From the NCBI RefSeq assembly GCF_018323985.1, contig NZ_AP024590.1, forward strand, positions 2,914,001 to 2,978,000: a DNA stretch of 64,000 nt, read 5' to 3'. The first letter of the stretch is position 1; every line of letters begins with the position of its first letter. Under the pieces are notes generated by a model. That model was not told the DNA's origin. It searched no databases and was given only the letters and a program-made list of their open reading frames with translations. Positions 46,632-54,819 of the stretch are shown here, one piece after another. Position numbers and translations under genes: made by a program. This DNA comes from Enterobacter kobei. Its GTDB lineage: Bacteria; Pseudomonadota; Gammaproteobacteria; Enterobacterales; Enterobacteriaceae.

Positions 46632-48398
46632 ATGAATAAAACCCGTCAACAAGAACTAACCCGCTGGCTAAAACAGCAAAGCGTAATTTCACGTCGCTGG
46701 CTGATGACGTCCCGCATTCTGGGGCTTGTCAGCGGTGTATTAATCGTGGCTCAGGCCTGGCTGCTCGCCAGTATCCTTAATCATATGATTATGGATAACA
46801 TTCCCCGTGAAGCCCTGCTGCTGCCCTTTGTGCTGCTGGTGCTGGTGTTTATTCTCCGTGCCTGGGTGGTGTGGCTGCGCGAACGCGTCGGCTTCCACGC
46901 CGGGTTGCACATCCGCTATGAAATCCGTCGTCTGGTGTTGGACCGTCTGCAGCAGGCTGGCCCTGCATGGATCCAGGGTAAACCGGCAGGCAGCTGGGCG
47001 ACGCTGATCCTTGAGCAAATCGACGACATGCACGACTACTATGCGCGCTATTTGCCGCAGATGGCGCTCGCCGCCAGCGTGCCGTTGTTGATCGTGCTGA
47101 CTATTTTTCCGACCAACTGGGCCGCGGCCCTGATCCTGCTGGGTACTGCGCCGTTGATCCCGATGTTTATGGCGATGGTCGGTATGGGCGCGGCTGATGC
47201 GAACCGTCGTAATTTTAAAGCGCTGGCAAGATTAAGCGGCCATTTCCTCGATCGCCTGCGCGGGATGGAAACGCTGCGTATTTTTGGTCGCGGCGAGGCG
47301 GAAACCGACAATATCCGTCAGGCGTCGCAGGACTTTCGCAGCCGCACGATGGAAGTGCTGCGCATGGCCTTTTTATCCTCCGGCGTGCTGGAGTTCTTTA
47401 CCTCCCTTTCTATTGCGCTGGTCGCCGTTTATTTCGGCTTCTCTTATCTGGGCGAGCTGAATTTCGGTCACTATGGCGCGGGCGTAACGCTGTTCGCTGG
47501 TTTTCTGACGCTGATCCTCGCGCCGGAGTTTTTCCAGCCGCTGCGCGATCTGGGCACTTTTTACCATGCGAAAGCGCAGGCGGTGGGTGCTGCTGACAGC
47601 CTGAAAACCTTCCTCGAAACGCCGCTGGCGTGGCCGGAGCGCGGTGAACGTACATTGAGTACTGATGAACCGGTGAGCGTCGTGGCCCGCGGTGCGGTGA
47701 TTAAATCACCGGAAGGCGCGATCCTTGCCGGACCGCTCGATTTCACGCTTTCTGCCGGGCAGCGCGTGGTGCTGGTCGGGCAAAGCGGTTCCGGGAAAAG
47801 TTCGCTGATCAATGCGTTATCGGGTTTTCTCAGCTACGAGGGTTCGCTGCAAATCAACGGCGTTGAGCTGCGTGAGCTTGATCCGCTGGCCTGGCGCAAA
47901 CAGTTGAGCTGGGTCGGGCAAAACCCGCAGCTTCCGGCGATGACGCTGCGCGATAATGTGCTGCTGGCCCGTCCGGATGCCAGTGAAGACGAACTGAACG
48001 CCGTGCTGGACGCGGCCTGGGTGAGTGAATTTCTGCCGCAGTTGCCGCAGGGTATTGATACCCCGGTTGGCGATCAGGCAGCGCGGTTATCTGTCGGACA
48101 GGCACAGCGTGTCGCCGTCGCCCGTGCGTTGCTCAACACCAGCCAGTTGATGCTGCTGGATGAGCCGTCCGCCAGTCTGGATGCGCACAGTGAACAGCGC
48201 GTTATGCAGGCGTTAACTACGGCCTCGTTACGCCAGACCACGTTAATGGTGACCCATCAACTGGAAGGGCTGACCGACTGGGACAGCATCTGGGTGATGG
48301 AAAATGGCAGGCTGGTTGAGCAAGGCGACTACGCCACTCTCGCCGCCGCAGGCGGGCCTTTTGCCGCCCTGCTCGCTCATCGCCAGGAGGAAATCTAA
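46632..48398 (+). CDS. cydD: ABC exporter subunit CydD
   Basis: Half of the heterodimeric CydDC exporter required for assembly of cytochrome bd. It was long assigned to cysteine/glutathione export, and more recent structural work supports heme transport. The ATG at 46632 gives 588 residues as in E. coli; the ribosome site is weak. Six membrane helices precede the ATPase with Walker A GQSGSGKSS, signature LSVGQAQR and Walker B LMLLDEPSASLD. The cydC ATG follows its stop with no gap. Confidence 0.97.
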   Translation: MNKTRQQELTRWLKQQSVISRRWLMTSRILGLVSGVLIVAQAWLLASILNHMIMDNIPREALLLPFVLLVLVFILRAWVVWLRERVGFHAGLHIRYEIRRLVLDRLQQAGPAWIQGKPAGSWATLILEQIDDMHDYYARYLPQMALAASVPLLIVLTIFPTNWAAALILLGTAPLIPMFMAMVGMGAADANRRNFKALARLSGHFLDRLRGMETLRIFGRGEAETDNIRQASQDFRSRTMEVLRMAFLSSGVLEFFTSLSIALVAVYFGFSYLGELNFGHYGAGVTLFAGFLTLILAPEFFQPLRDLGTFYHAKAQAVGAADSLKTFLETPLAWPERGERTLSTDEPVSVVARGAVIKSPEGAILAGPLDFTLSAGQRVVLVGQSGSGKSSLINALSGFLSYEGSLQINGVELRELDPLAWRKQLSWVGQNPQLPAMTLRDNVLLARPDASEDELNAVLDAAWVSEFLPQLPQGIDTPVGDQAARLSVGQAQRVAVARALLNTSQLMLLDEPSASLDAHSEQRVMQALTTASLRQTTLMVTHQLEGLTDWDSIWVMENGRLVEQGDYATLAAAGGPFAALLAHRQEEI

Positions 48399-50120
48399 AT
48401 GCGCGCGCTTCTCCCCTATCTCGCATTGTATAAACGCCATAAATGGCTACTGACGCTGGGAGTGGTGCTCGCCATTGTGACCCTGCTCGCCAGTATTGGT
48501 TTGCTAACGCTGTCCGGCTGGTTCCTGTCGGCCTCCGCCGTGGTGGGCGTCGCGGGACTGTACAGTTTCAACTATATGCTGCCCGCAGCTGGCGTGCGTG
48601 GCGCGGCAATCACCCGTACCGCAGGCCGCTATTTTGAGCGTCTTGTCAGCCATGACGCCACCTTCCGGGTGCTGTCCCATCTGCGTGTGGCTACCTTCAG
48701 CAAACTGTTGCCGTTGTCTCCGGCGGGGCTGGCGCGTTTCCGTCAGGGGGATTTGCTAAACCGCGTGGTGGCGGATGTGGATACCCTCGATCACCTTTAT
48801 CTGCGCGTGATCTCTCCGCTGGTGGGGGCGCTGGTGGTGATCATCGTGGTGACACTGGGGCTTGGTGTACTGGATGTGACGCTGGCGCTGACCCTCGGCG
48901 GCATCATGCTGCTGACGCTCTGTCTGCTGCCGCCGCTGTTTTATCGCCTGGGGAAACCAACCGGGGAAAAACTCACCAGCCTGCGCGGACAGTATCGTCA
49001 GCATCTGACCTCCTGGTTACAGGGTCAGGCTGAGCTGACCATTTTTGGTGCCAGCCAGCGCTACCGTGAGCAGATGGAAAATACCGAATTAAGCTGGCAT
49101 GACGCCCAGCGTCGCCAGTCAGAACTCACCGCCCTCTCTCAGGCTGTGATGCTGTTAATCAGTGGTTTTGCGGTGATCGCTATGCTGTGGCTGGCGGCAG
49201 GTGGCGTGGGTGGCAACACGCAGCCCGGCGCGCTGATCGCGCTGTTCGTCTTCTGTGCGCTGGCAGCCTTTGAAGCGCTGGCTCCGGTCACGGGCGCGTT
49301 CCAGCATCTCGGTCAGGTGATCGCCTCTGCGCGCCGCATTACCGAGATCACCGACTGCCCGCCGGAAGTAACCTTCCCTGCCGGAGAGTCTAGGGTGCCA
49401 GCCCAGGTGGATCTGCGCCTGAATGCGGTGTCCTTTACCTATCCGCAACAGGTTCAGTCAGCGCTTAATGCGGTATCGCTGAACGTGACTGCCGGGCAGC
49501 GCGTTGCCATTCTGGGTCGAACCGGCTGTGGAAAATCTACGCTGCTGCAATTGCTGACGCGGGCCTGGGATCCCCAACAGGGCGAGATCCTGTTAAACGG
49601 TCAACCGCTGGCAAGCTTCAGTGAAGCCGCACTGCGAGCCACCATCAGCGTGGTGCCGCAGCGGGTCCATCTGTTCAGCGCCACGCTGCGCGATAACCTG
49701 CTGTTAGCCTCCCCCGCCGCGACCGACGAGGCGCTGGCGACGGTGCTGACTCAGGTCGGCCTGGAGAAACTGCTTGTGGATGACGGGCTGAACAGCTGGC
49801 TCGGAGAAGGCGGCAGGCAACTGTCCGGCGGCGAACTGCGCCGTCTGGCGATCGCCCGTGCACTGCTACATGACGCGCCGCTGTTTTTGCTGGATGAACC
49901 GACCGAAGGGCTGGACGCCACGACTGAAAGTCAAATCCTTGATTTGCTTAGCGATGTGACGAAAGGGAAGACGGTGCTGATGGTCACCCATCGCCTGCGC
50001 GGCCTGTCACAATGCGATCAAATAATAGTGATGGACAACGGTGAAATAATTGAGCAAGGTAATCACGCAGCGTTAATGGCAAAACAGGGTCGGTATTACC
50101 GGTTTAAGCAACGACTGTAA
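48399..50120 (+). CDS. cydC: ABC exporter subunit CydC
   Basis: Partner of CydD. Length 573 residues, equal to E. coli. Six helices in the N-terminal half (LLTLGVVLAIVTLLASIGLLTLSGWF and following) precede the nucleotide-binding domain with Walker A GRTGCGKST, signature LSGGELRR, Walker B LFLLDEPTEGLD and the switch histidine in MVTHRLRG. The start is directly fused to the cydD stop, so translation is coupled; the ribosome site CAGGAGGAAA lies in the cydD end. aat begins 40 bases downstream. Confidence 0.98.
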   Translation: MRALLPYLALYKRHKWLLTLGVVLAIVTLLASIGLLTLSGWFLSASAVVGVAGLYSFNYMLPAAGVRGAAITRTAGRYFERLVSHDATFRVLSHLRVATFSKLLPLSPAGLARFRQGDLLNRVVADVDTLDHLYLRVISPLVGALVVIIVVTLGLGVLDVTLALTLGGIMLLTLCLLPPLFYRLGKPTGEKLTSLRGQYRQHLTSWLQGQAELTIFGASQRYREQMENTELSWHDAQRRQSELTALSQAVMLLISGFAVIAMLWLAAGGVGGNTQPGALIALFVFCALAAFEALAPVTGAFQHLGQVIASARRITEITDCPPEVTFPAGESRVPAQVDLRLNAVSFTYPQQVQSALNAVSLNVTAGQRVAILGRTGCGKSTLLQLLTRAWDPQQGEILLNGQPLASFSEAALRATISVVPQRVHLFSATLRDNLLLASPAATDEALATVLTQVGLEKLLVDDGLNSWLGEGGRQLSGGELRRLAIARALLHDAPLFLLDEPTEGLDATTESQILDLLSDVTKGKTVLMVTHRLRGLSQCDQIIVMDNGEIIEQGNHAALMAKQGRYYRFKQRL

Positions 50121-50160
50121 ATTTGAATCATTCCTTGTTGCGTTGTGGAGCGTTGTTGTC

Positions 50161-50865
50161 ATGCGCCTGGTTCAGTTATCTCGTCATTCTGTTGCTTTTC
50201 CTTCGCCCGAAGGGGCGTTGCGTGAACCTAACGGGCTGCTGGCGCTGGGTGGCGATCTCAGCCCTGCCCGTCTGCTGATGGCCTATCAGCGCGGTATTTT
50301 TCCCTGGTTTTCGCCGGGCGACCCCATTCTGTGGTGGTCGCCGGATCCCCGCGCCGTCCTGTGGCCGGAACAGTTTCACCTGAGCCGCAGTATGGCCCGC
50401 TTTCATAAACGCTCTCCTTACCGTGTCACTCTCAACCATGATTTTGGTCGGGTGATCGAAGGCTGCGCCCAGGATCGTGATGAAGGAACCTGGATCACGC
50501 CGGACGTGGTGCTGGCCTATCATCGCCTGCACGAGCTGGGCTATGCCCATTCCATTGAAGTCTGGGAAGGTGACGAACTGGTCGGTGGTATGTACGGCGT
50601 ATCGCAGGGCACGCTGTTTTGTGGCGAGTCGATGTTCAGCCGCCGGGTTAACGCCTCGAAAACGGCGCTGCTGGTGCTGAGCGCGGATTTTCAGCGCCAG
50701 GGAGGTCAGTTGATTGACTGCCAGGTATTAAATGACCATACCGCCTCACTGGGGGCCGTGGAAATTCCCCGTCGGGAATATCTGCAACACCTCGATGCGA
50801 TGCGTCTGCAAAAGCTGCCGTCGCATTTTTGGGTGCCAAGGACGTTATTTATGCCTGCAGCGTGA
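50161..50865 (+). CDS. aat: Leucyl/phenylalanyl-tRNA-protein transferase Aat
   Basis: Adds Leu or Phe to proteins with N-terminal Lys or Arg, making N-degrons that ClpS delivers to ClpAP. The ATG at 50161 gives 234 residues (E. coli 234). Conserved parts are GGDLSPARLLMAYQRGIFPWFSPGDP, EGTWITPDVV and SMFSRRVNASKTAL. Its neighbours clpS and clpA complete the same pathway from the opposite strand, with infA between. Confidence 0.98.
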   Translation: MRLVQLSRHSVAFPSPEGALREPNGLLALGGDLSPARLLMAYQRGIFPWFSPGDPILWWSPDPRAVLWPEQFHLSRSMARFHKRSPYRVTLNHDFGRVIEGCAQDRDEGTWITPDVVLAYHRLHELGYAHSIEVWEGDELVGGMYGVSQGTLFCGESMFSRRVNASKTALLVLSADFQRQGGQLIDCQVLNDHTASLGAVEIPRREYLQHLDAMRLQKLPSHFWVPRTLFMPAA

Positions 50866-51148
50866 ATGTTTTCGGCACATTTCTTATCAGAGTGTTATAA
50901 TGGACGCGCAGAGTAGCTTCTGCCTGTTGCCCCGCCACCGTTTGGGACTAGCTCGAATCAGGTAACGCCCTCGTTTATCTTGTCGCTCCCTTTTACGTTC
51001 GCGCTTTATGCGCCGGTTTACGATGTGGGCAATACGCCAAGGTTACTTTGCTGCGTAATTATCCGCGCAAATCTTTACTTAACAGATGAATTTCGGCATT
51101 ATCTTGCCGGTTCAAAAAAATTTTGGTAGTGATACCCCCGAGGACTAG

Positions 51149-51367
51149 ATGGCCAAAGAAGACAATATTGAAATGCAGGGTACCGTACTTGATACGTTAC
51201 CTAATACCATGTTCCGCGTTGAGCTGGAAAACGGTCACGTGGTAACTGCGCATATCTCCGGTAAAATGCGTAAAAACTATATCCGCATTCTGACGGGCGA
51301 CAAAGTGACTGTTGAGCTGACCCCGTACGACCTGAGCAAAGGCCGCATTGTCTTCCGTAGTCGCTAA
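51149..51367 (+). CDS. infA: Translation initiation factor IF-1
   Basis: Essential 72-residue S1/OB-fold factor that occupies the ribosomal A site during initiation. MAKEDNIEMQGTVLDTLPNTMFRVELENGHVV is the same as E. coli by eye. GAGGA lies upstream of the ATG. The 283 bases before it (50866-51148) hold the promoter region; a TATAAT at 50896-50901 is one candidate -10, and I see no gene there. Confidence 0.99.
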   Translation: MAKEDNIEMQGTVLDTLPNTMFRVELENGHVVTAHISGKMRKNYIRILTGDKVTVELTPYDLSKGRIVFRSR

Positions 51368-51394
51368 TAGCTATACACGCACTTATAAGTATTC

Positions 51395-51421
51395 AAAAGC
51401 CAGACATCGTCTGGCTTTTTT
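51395..51421 (+). terminator. Intrinsic terminator after infA
   Basis: AAAAGCCAGAC (51395-51405) pairs exactly with GTCTGGCTTTT (51409-51419), three-base loop, with a T run. Confidence 0.95.
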
Positions 51422-51436
51422 GCATTTTGGCCCTCT

Positions 51437-51514
51437 GCCAGGTGGCGCTTCGCTGACCTGGCCTACAACAGCAAAACAGCCTGTAGGCCCGCGCAAGCGT
51501 AGCGCCGCCGGGCA
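51437..51514. repeat. REP/BIME pair between infA and clpA
   Basis: Two REP-like palindromes in opposite orientation. The first has GCCAGGT (51437-51443) pairing with ACCTGGC (51456-51462) and ends GGCCTACA. The second starts TGTAGGCC at 51482 and ends GCCGGGCA at 51514. The GCCTAC tail and the GC-rich dyad are typical of enterobacterial REP elements. In E. coli the tRNA gene serW occupies this gap; no tRNA can be folded here. Confidence 0.8.
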
Positions 51515-51518
51515 ATAA

Positions 51519-51548
51519 AAAAAACCCCTACGTTCAGCGGTTTTTTTT
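51519..51548 (-). terminator. Terminator after clpA
   Basis: A run of A (51517-51524), then CC-C-CT, pairs with AG-C-GG and a T run (51541-51548). On the minus strand the stem is followed by eight T. The C/C mismatch makes it weaker than the infA terminator. It lies 13 bases after the clpA stop. Confidence 0.7.
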
Positions 51549-51560
51549 ATCTAAAAGAGA

Positions 51561-53837
51561 TTAATGCGCGGCTTCGGCTTTGTGCTTTTGCGCACTCTGG
51601 AAACCATAAGTCAGTTCATTTTTCTCTTTATCCAGCGCCACGGTGACCTGACCACCATCTACCAGCGAACCAAACAGCAGTTCGTTGGCGAGCGGTTTTT
51701 TCAGGTTATCCTGGATAATACGCCCCATCGGACGCGCACCCATGGCACGGTCATAGCCTTTCTCGGCCAGCCAGTCACGTGCTTCCTGACTGACTTCCAG
51801 CGACACGCCTTTCTGATCCAGCTGCACCTGGAGTTCGACGATAAATTTGTCGACCACCTGATGGATAACCTCGGTTGAGAGGTGATCGAACCAGATAATA
51901 TTGTCGAGACGGTTACGGAATTCCGGGGTAAAGATCTTCTTGATCTCGCCCATCGCATCGGTGCTGTTATCCTGATGGATAAGGCCAATGGATTTGCGCT
52001 CGGTTTCACGTACCCCGGCGTTGGTGGTCATCACCATCACCACGTTACGGAAATCAGCTTTACGCCCGTTGTTATCAGTCAGCGTACCGTTGTCCATTAC
52101 CTGCAACAGCAGGTTAAAGACATCCGGGTGCGCTTTCTCGATTTCATCCAGCAACAGTACCGCATGCGGATGCTTGATCACCGCGTCGGTTAACAGCCCA
52201 CCCTGATCGAAGCCAACATATCCCGGAGGCGCACCGATCAGACGACTGACGGTGTGGCGTTCCATATACTCGGACATATCAAAACGCAGCAGTTCGATGC
52301 CCAGTGCTTTCGACAGCTGCACGGTCACCTCGGTTTTCCCGACCCCGGTTGGCCCGGCGAACAGGAAAGAACCGACAGGTTTATGATCCTGCCCCAGACC
52401 GGCACGGCTCATTTTGATCGCTTCAGTTAAGGCTTCAATCGCTTTATCCTGCCCGAAGACCAGCATTTTCAGACGGTCGCCGAGGTTTTTCAGTGTATCG
52501 CGATCGCTTTGCGAGACGCTCTTCTCAGGAATACGGGCGATACGGGCAACAACCGATTCGATATCCGCCACGTTAACGGTTTTCTTACGTTTGCTGACCG
52601 GCATCAGACGCGCACGCGCGCCCGCTTCGTCGATCACGTCAATCGCTTTATCCGGCAGGTGACGGTCATTGATGTATTTCACGGCCAGTTCCACCGCCGC
52701 ACGGACCGCTTTCGCGGTGTAACGCACGTCGTGGTGCGCTTCGTACTTCGGTTTCAGCCCGTTCAGGATCTGCACGGTTTCCTCGACAGACGGCTCGGTA
52801 ACGTCGATTTTCTGGAAGCGACGCGCCAGCGCACGATCTTTCTCGAAGATATTGCTGAATTCCTGATAGGTGGTGGAACCCATCACGCGGATTTTACCGC
52901 TGGAGAGCAGCGGTTTAATCAGGTTTGCGGCATCCACCTGGCCACCCGACGCGGCACCCGCACCGATAATGGTGTGGATTTCGTCGATGAACAGAATGCT
53001 GTTGGTATCCTGCTCCAGCTGTTTTAACAGCGCCTTAAAGCGTTTCTCGAAGTCGCCACGATATTTGGTGCCCGCCAGCAGCGAACCAATATCCAGTGAG
53101 TAAACGGTACAGTCGGCCATGATTTCCGGCACGTCGCCCTGCACGATCCGCCAGGCGAGCCCTTCAGCAATGGCGGTTTTCCCCACGCCAGACTCACCCA
53201 CCAGTAGCGGGTTATTTTTACGACGACGGCACAGAACCTGAATGGTGCGCTCCAGCTCTTTATCGCGGCCGATCAGCGGGTCAATGCCGCCAACACGAGC
53301 AAGCTGATTAAGATTGGTGGTGAAGTTTTCCATACGCTCCTCCCCGCCTGCCTGCTCTTCAGTATTAGGTTGGTTGCCGGGTTCGGACGACTGGCCTGGC
53401 TCATCTTTACGCGTACCATGTGAAATGAAATTCACGATATCAAGACGGCTGACTTCATGTTTGCGCAGCAGATAGGCTGCCTGCGACTCTTGTTCGCTGA
53501 AAATGGCGACAAGCACGTTCGCACCGGTGACTTCACTGCGACCAGATGACTGAACGTGAAAGACCGCGCGTTGCAACACGCGCTGGAAGCTGAGCGTCGG
53601 TTGGGTATCTCGCTCCTCTTCGCTGAGCGGCAACACGGGTGTGGTTTGTTCGATGAAGGCTTCAAGTTCCTGACGCAGTGCGACCAGGTCCACGGAGCAC
53701 GCTTCAAGTGCTTCGCGAGCTGATGGGTTACTGAGCAACGCCAGTAACAAGTGCTCTACGGTCATAAACTCATGTCGGTGCTCGCGCGCTCTGGCGAAAG
53801 CCATATTTAAACTGAGTTCCAGTTCCTGGTTGAGCAT
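51561..53837 (-). CDS. clpA: ATP-dependent Clp protease ATP-binding subunit ClpA
   Basis: AAA+ unfoldase of ClpAP that degrades N-degron and ssrA-tagged proteins. The ATG ending at 53837 (MLNQELELSLNMAFARAREH) gives 758 residues as in E. coli. An N domain (1-140) with the ClpS-binding surface precedes two AAA+ modules: Walker A GESGVGKTAIAEG near 214 and GPTGVGKTEVTVQL near 495. The C-terminal part has GYDRAMGARPMGRIIQ. The product ends KAEAAH. clpS ends 28 bases before it, so the pair is co-transcribed. Confidence 0.99.
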   Translation of the reverse strand: MLNQELELSLNMAFARAREHRHEFMTVEHLLLALLSNPSAREALEACSVDLVALRQELEAFIEQTTPVLPLSEEERDTQPTLSFQRVLQRAVFHVQSSGRSEVTGANVLVAIFSEQESQAAYLLRKHEVSRLDIVNFISHGTRKDEPGQSSEPGNQPNTEEQAGGEERMENFTTNLNQLARVGGIDPLIGRDKELERTIQVLCRRRKNNPLLVGESGVGKTAIAEGLAWRIVQGDVPEIMADCTVYSLDIGSLLAGTKYRGDFEKRFKALLKQLEQDTNSILFIDEIHTIIGAGAASGGQVDAANLIKPLLSSGKIRVMGSTTYQEFSNIFEKDRALARRFQKIDVTEPSVEETVQILNGLKPKYEAHHDVRYTAKAVRAAVELAVKYINDRHLPDKAIDVIDEAGARARLMPVSKRKKTVNVADIESVVARIARIPEKSVSQSDRDTLKNLGDRLKMLVFGQDKAIEALTEAIKMSRAGLGQDHKPVGSFLFAGPTGVGKTEVTVQLSKALGIELLRFDMSEYMERHTVSRLIGAPPGYVGFDQGGLLTDAVIKHPHAVLLLDEIEKAHPDVFNLLLQVMDNGTLTDNNGRKADFRNVVMVMTTNAGVRETERKSIGLIHQDNSTDAMGEIKKIFTPEFRNRLDNIIWFDHLSTEVIHQVVDKFIVELQVQLDQKGVSLEVSQEARDWLAEKGYDRAMGARPMGRIIQDNLKKPLANELLFGSLVDGGQVTVALDKEKNELTYGFQSAQKHKAEAAH

Positions 53838-53865
53838 TGGGCACCCCCTCAATAGTTTGCCTTGA

Positions 53866-54186
53866 TCAGGCTTTTTCTAGCGTACACAACAATGGATGTT
53901 CGTTCTCCCGGGCATACTCATTCACCATCGCCACCTTTGTCTCCGCAACTTCTGCGGTAAAAACGCCACAGATGGCTTTCCCGTGATAGTGAACTGTGAG
54001 CATCAATTGCGTTGCGCGTTCTACATCATAAGAAAAGAACTTTTGTAGCACGTCAATAACAAATTCCATCGGCGTGTAATCATCGTTCATTAACATTACT
54101 TTATACATGGATGGCGGTTTTAGCGCTTCACGCTGTTTATCTGCCGCCAGCTGGTCAAAATCCAGCCAGGTATTGGTCTTGCCCAT
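53866..54186 (-). CDS. clpS: ClpAP adaptor ClpS
   Basis: N-recognin adaptor that hands proteins with N-terminal Leu, Phe, Trp or Tyr to ClpAP. The 106 residues match E. coli. A disordered N-terminal tail (KTNTWLDFDQLAADKQREALK) precedes the folded core with KVMLMNDDYTPMEFVIDVLQ and the C-terminal VAMVNEYARENEHPLLCTLEKA. It is divergent from cspD, with 327 bases between. Confidence 0.99.
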   Translation of the reverse strand: MGKTNTWLDFDQLAADKQREALKPPSMYKVMLMNDDYTPMEFVIDVLQKFFSYDVERATQLMLTVHYHGKAICGVFTAEVAETKVAMVNEYARENEHPLLCTLEKA

Positions 54187-54513
54187 CGCTCGTATTCATC
54201 TTCGGTTGAAGTTTCCAACAGAGTGCACTCTGTTATTAACTTGAGTCTAGATGCATTTTGAATCTACATCATAAGTGAGATAACTATCATCTATCATTGC
54301 CATCCGCGATGGCTGTCACAAACTGCGGCAATTGCGTTAACTGCTTCAAATTTTTGACTCAATCATGCTTTGCCACACTTGCAAACGCTTGACCCAAAGC
54401 CCGAAATATCTAAATTGTACAGGTCGGGAGTTGGCGATGTTTTGAACAACAGCTCTCTCTGCCACCGGTTCATTCCATCTTACTTAAATAAGATTTACGA
54501 AGGATGTCGAAGC
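54187..54513. other. Divergent clpS-cspD intergenic region
   Basis: 327 bases without a gene. It holds a candidate cspD promoter in its right half and, presumably, the clpS promoter near 54200-54260, where the sequence is AT-rich. An open frame in phase with cspD extends 48 codons upstream but has no ribosome site or family match. Confidence 0.8.
54389..54416 (+). promoter_or_regulatory. Candidate cspD promoter
   Basis: TTGACC (54389-54394), a 16-base spacer and TAAATT (54411-54416) make a fair sigma-70 promoter. Transcription would begin near 54423, giving a leader of about 90 bases. Confidence 0.5.
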
Positions 54514-54753
54514 ATGGAAACGGGTACTGTTAAGTGGTTCAACAACGCCAAAGGGTTCGGCTTTATCTGCCCTGAAGGCGGCGGCGAAGACATTTTCGCC
54601 CATTATTCCACCATCCAGATGGATGGCTACAGAACGCTCAAAGCCGGGCAGCTCGTCCGGTTTGATGTACATCAGGGACCGAAAGGCAATCATGCCAGCG
54701 TTATTGTCCCCTTTGAAGCCGAAGCCGTTGCGATTGCCGAGGCCGTCGCGTAG
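54514..54753 (+). CDS. cspD: Cold-shock-domain protein CspD
   Basis: Stationary-phase cold-shock-like protein that binds single-stranded DNA and inhibits replication in E. coli. The start is the ATG at 54514; METGTVKWFNNAKGFGFICPEGGGEDIF matches E. coli CspD, with RNP1-like GFGFI and RNP2-like DIFAH motifs. The 79 residues exceed the 74 of E. coli because of a longer Ala/Glu-rich tail (FEAEAVAIAEAVA). Confidence 0.95.
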   Translation: METGTVKWFNNAKGFGFICPEGGGEDIFAHYSTIQMDGYRTLKAGQLVRFDVHQGPKGNHASVIVPFEAEAVAIAEAVA

Positions 54754-54790
54754 TTCTGCTCCGTTTCATTGTGTACAGCCTGTCAGTAAA

Positions 54791-54817
54791 ATGCCAGCCC
54801 CGCAGGCTGGCATTTTT
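54791..54817. terminator. Bidirectional terminator between cspD and macB
   Basis: ATGCCAGCC (54791-54799) pairs with GGCTGGCAT (54805-54813) around CCGCA. T runs follow on the plus strand and, more weakly, on the minus strand, so it can serve both convergent genes. Confidence 0.9.
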
Positions 54818-54819
54818 AT

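Noticed and set aside
51430..51515. CRISPR-like or tRNA-like structure between infA and clpA
   Set aside because: Only two inverted GC-rich units with REP-type GCCTAC ends; no spacer pattern and no cloverleaf.
54370..54513. N-terminal extension of cspD by 48 codons
   Set aside because: The extension has no ribosome site, crosses the predicted promoter, and E. coli CspD begins at the internal Met.
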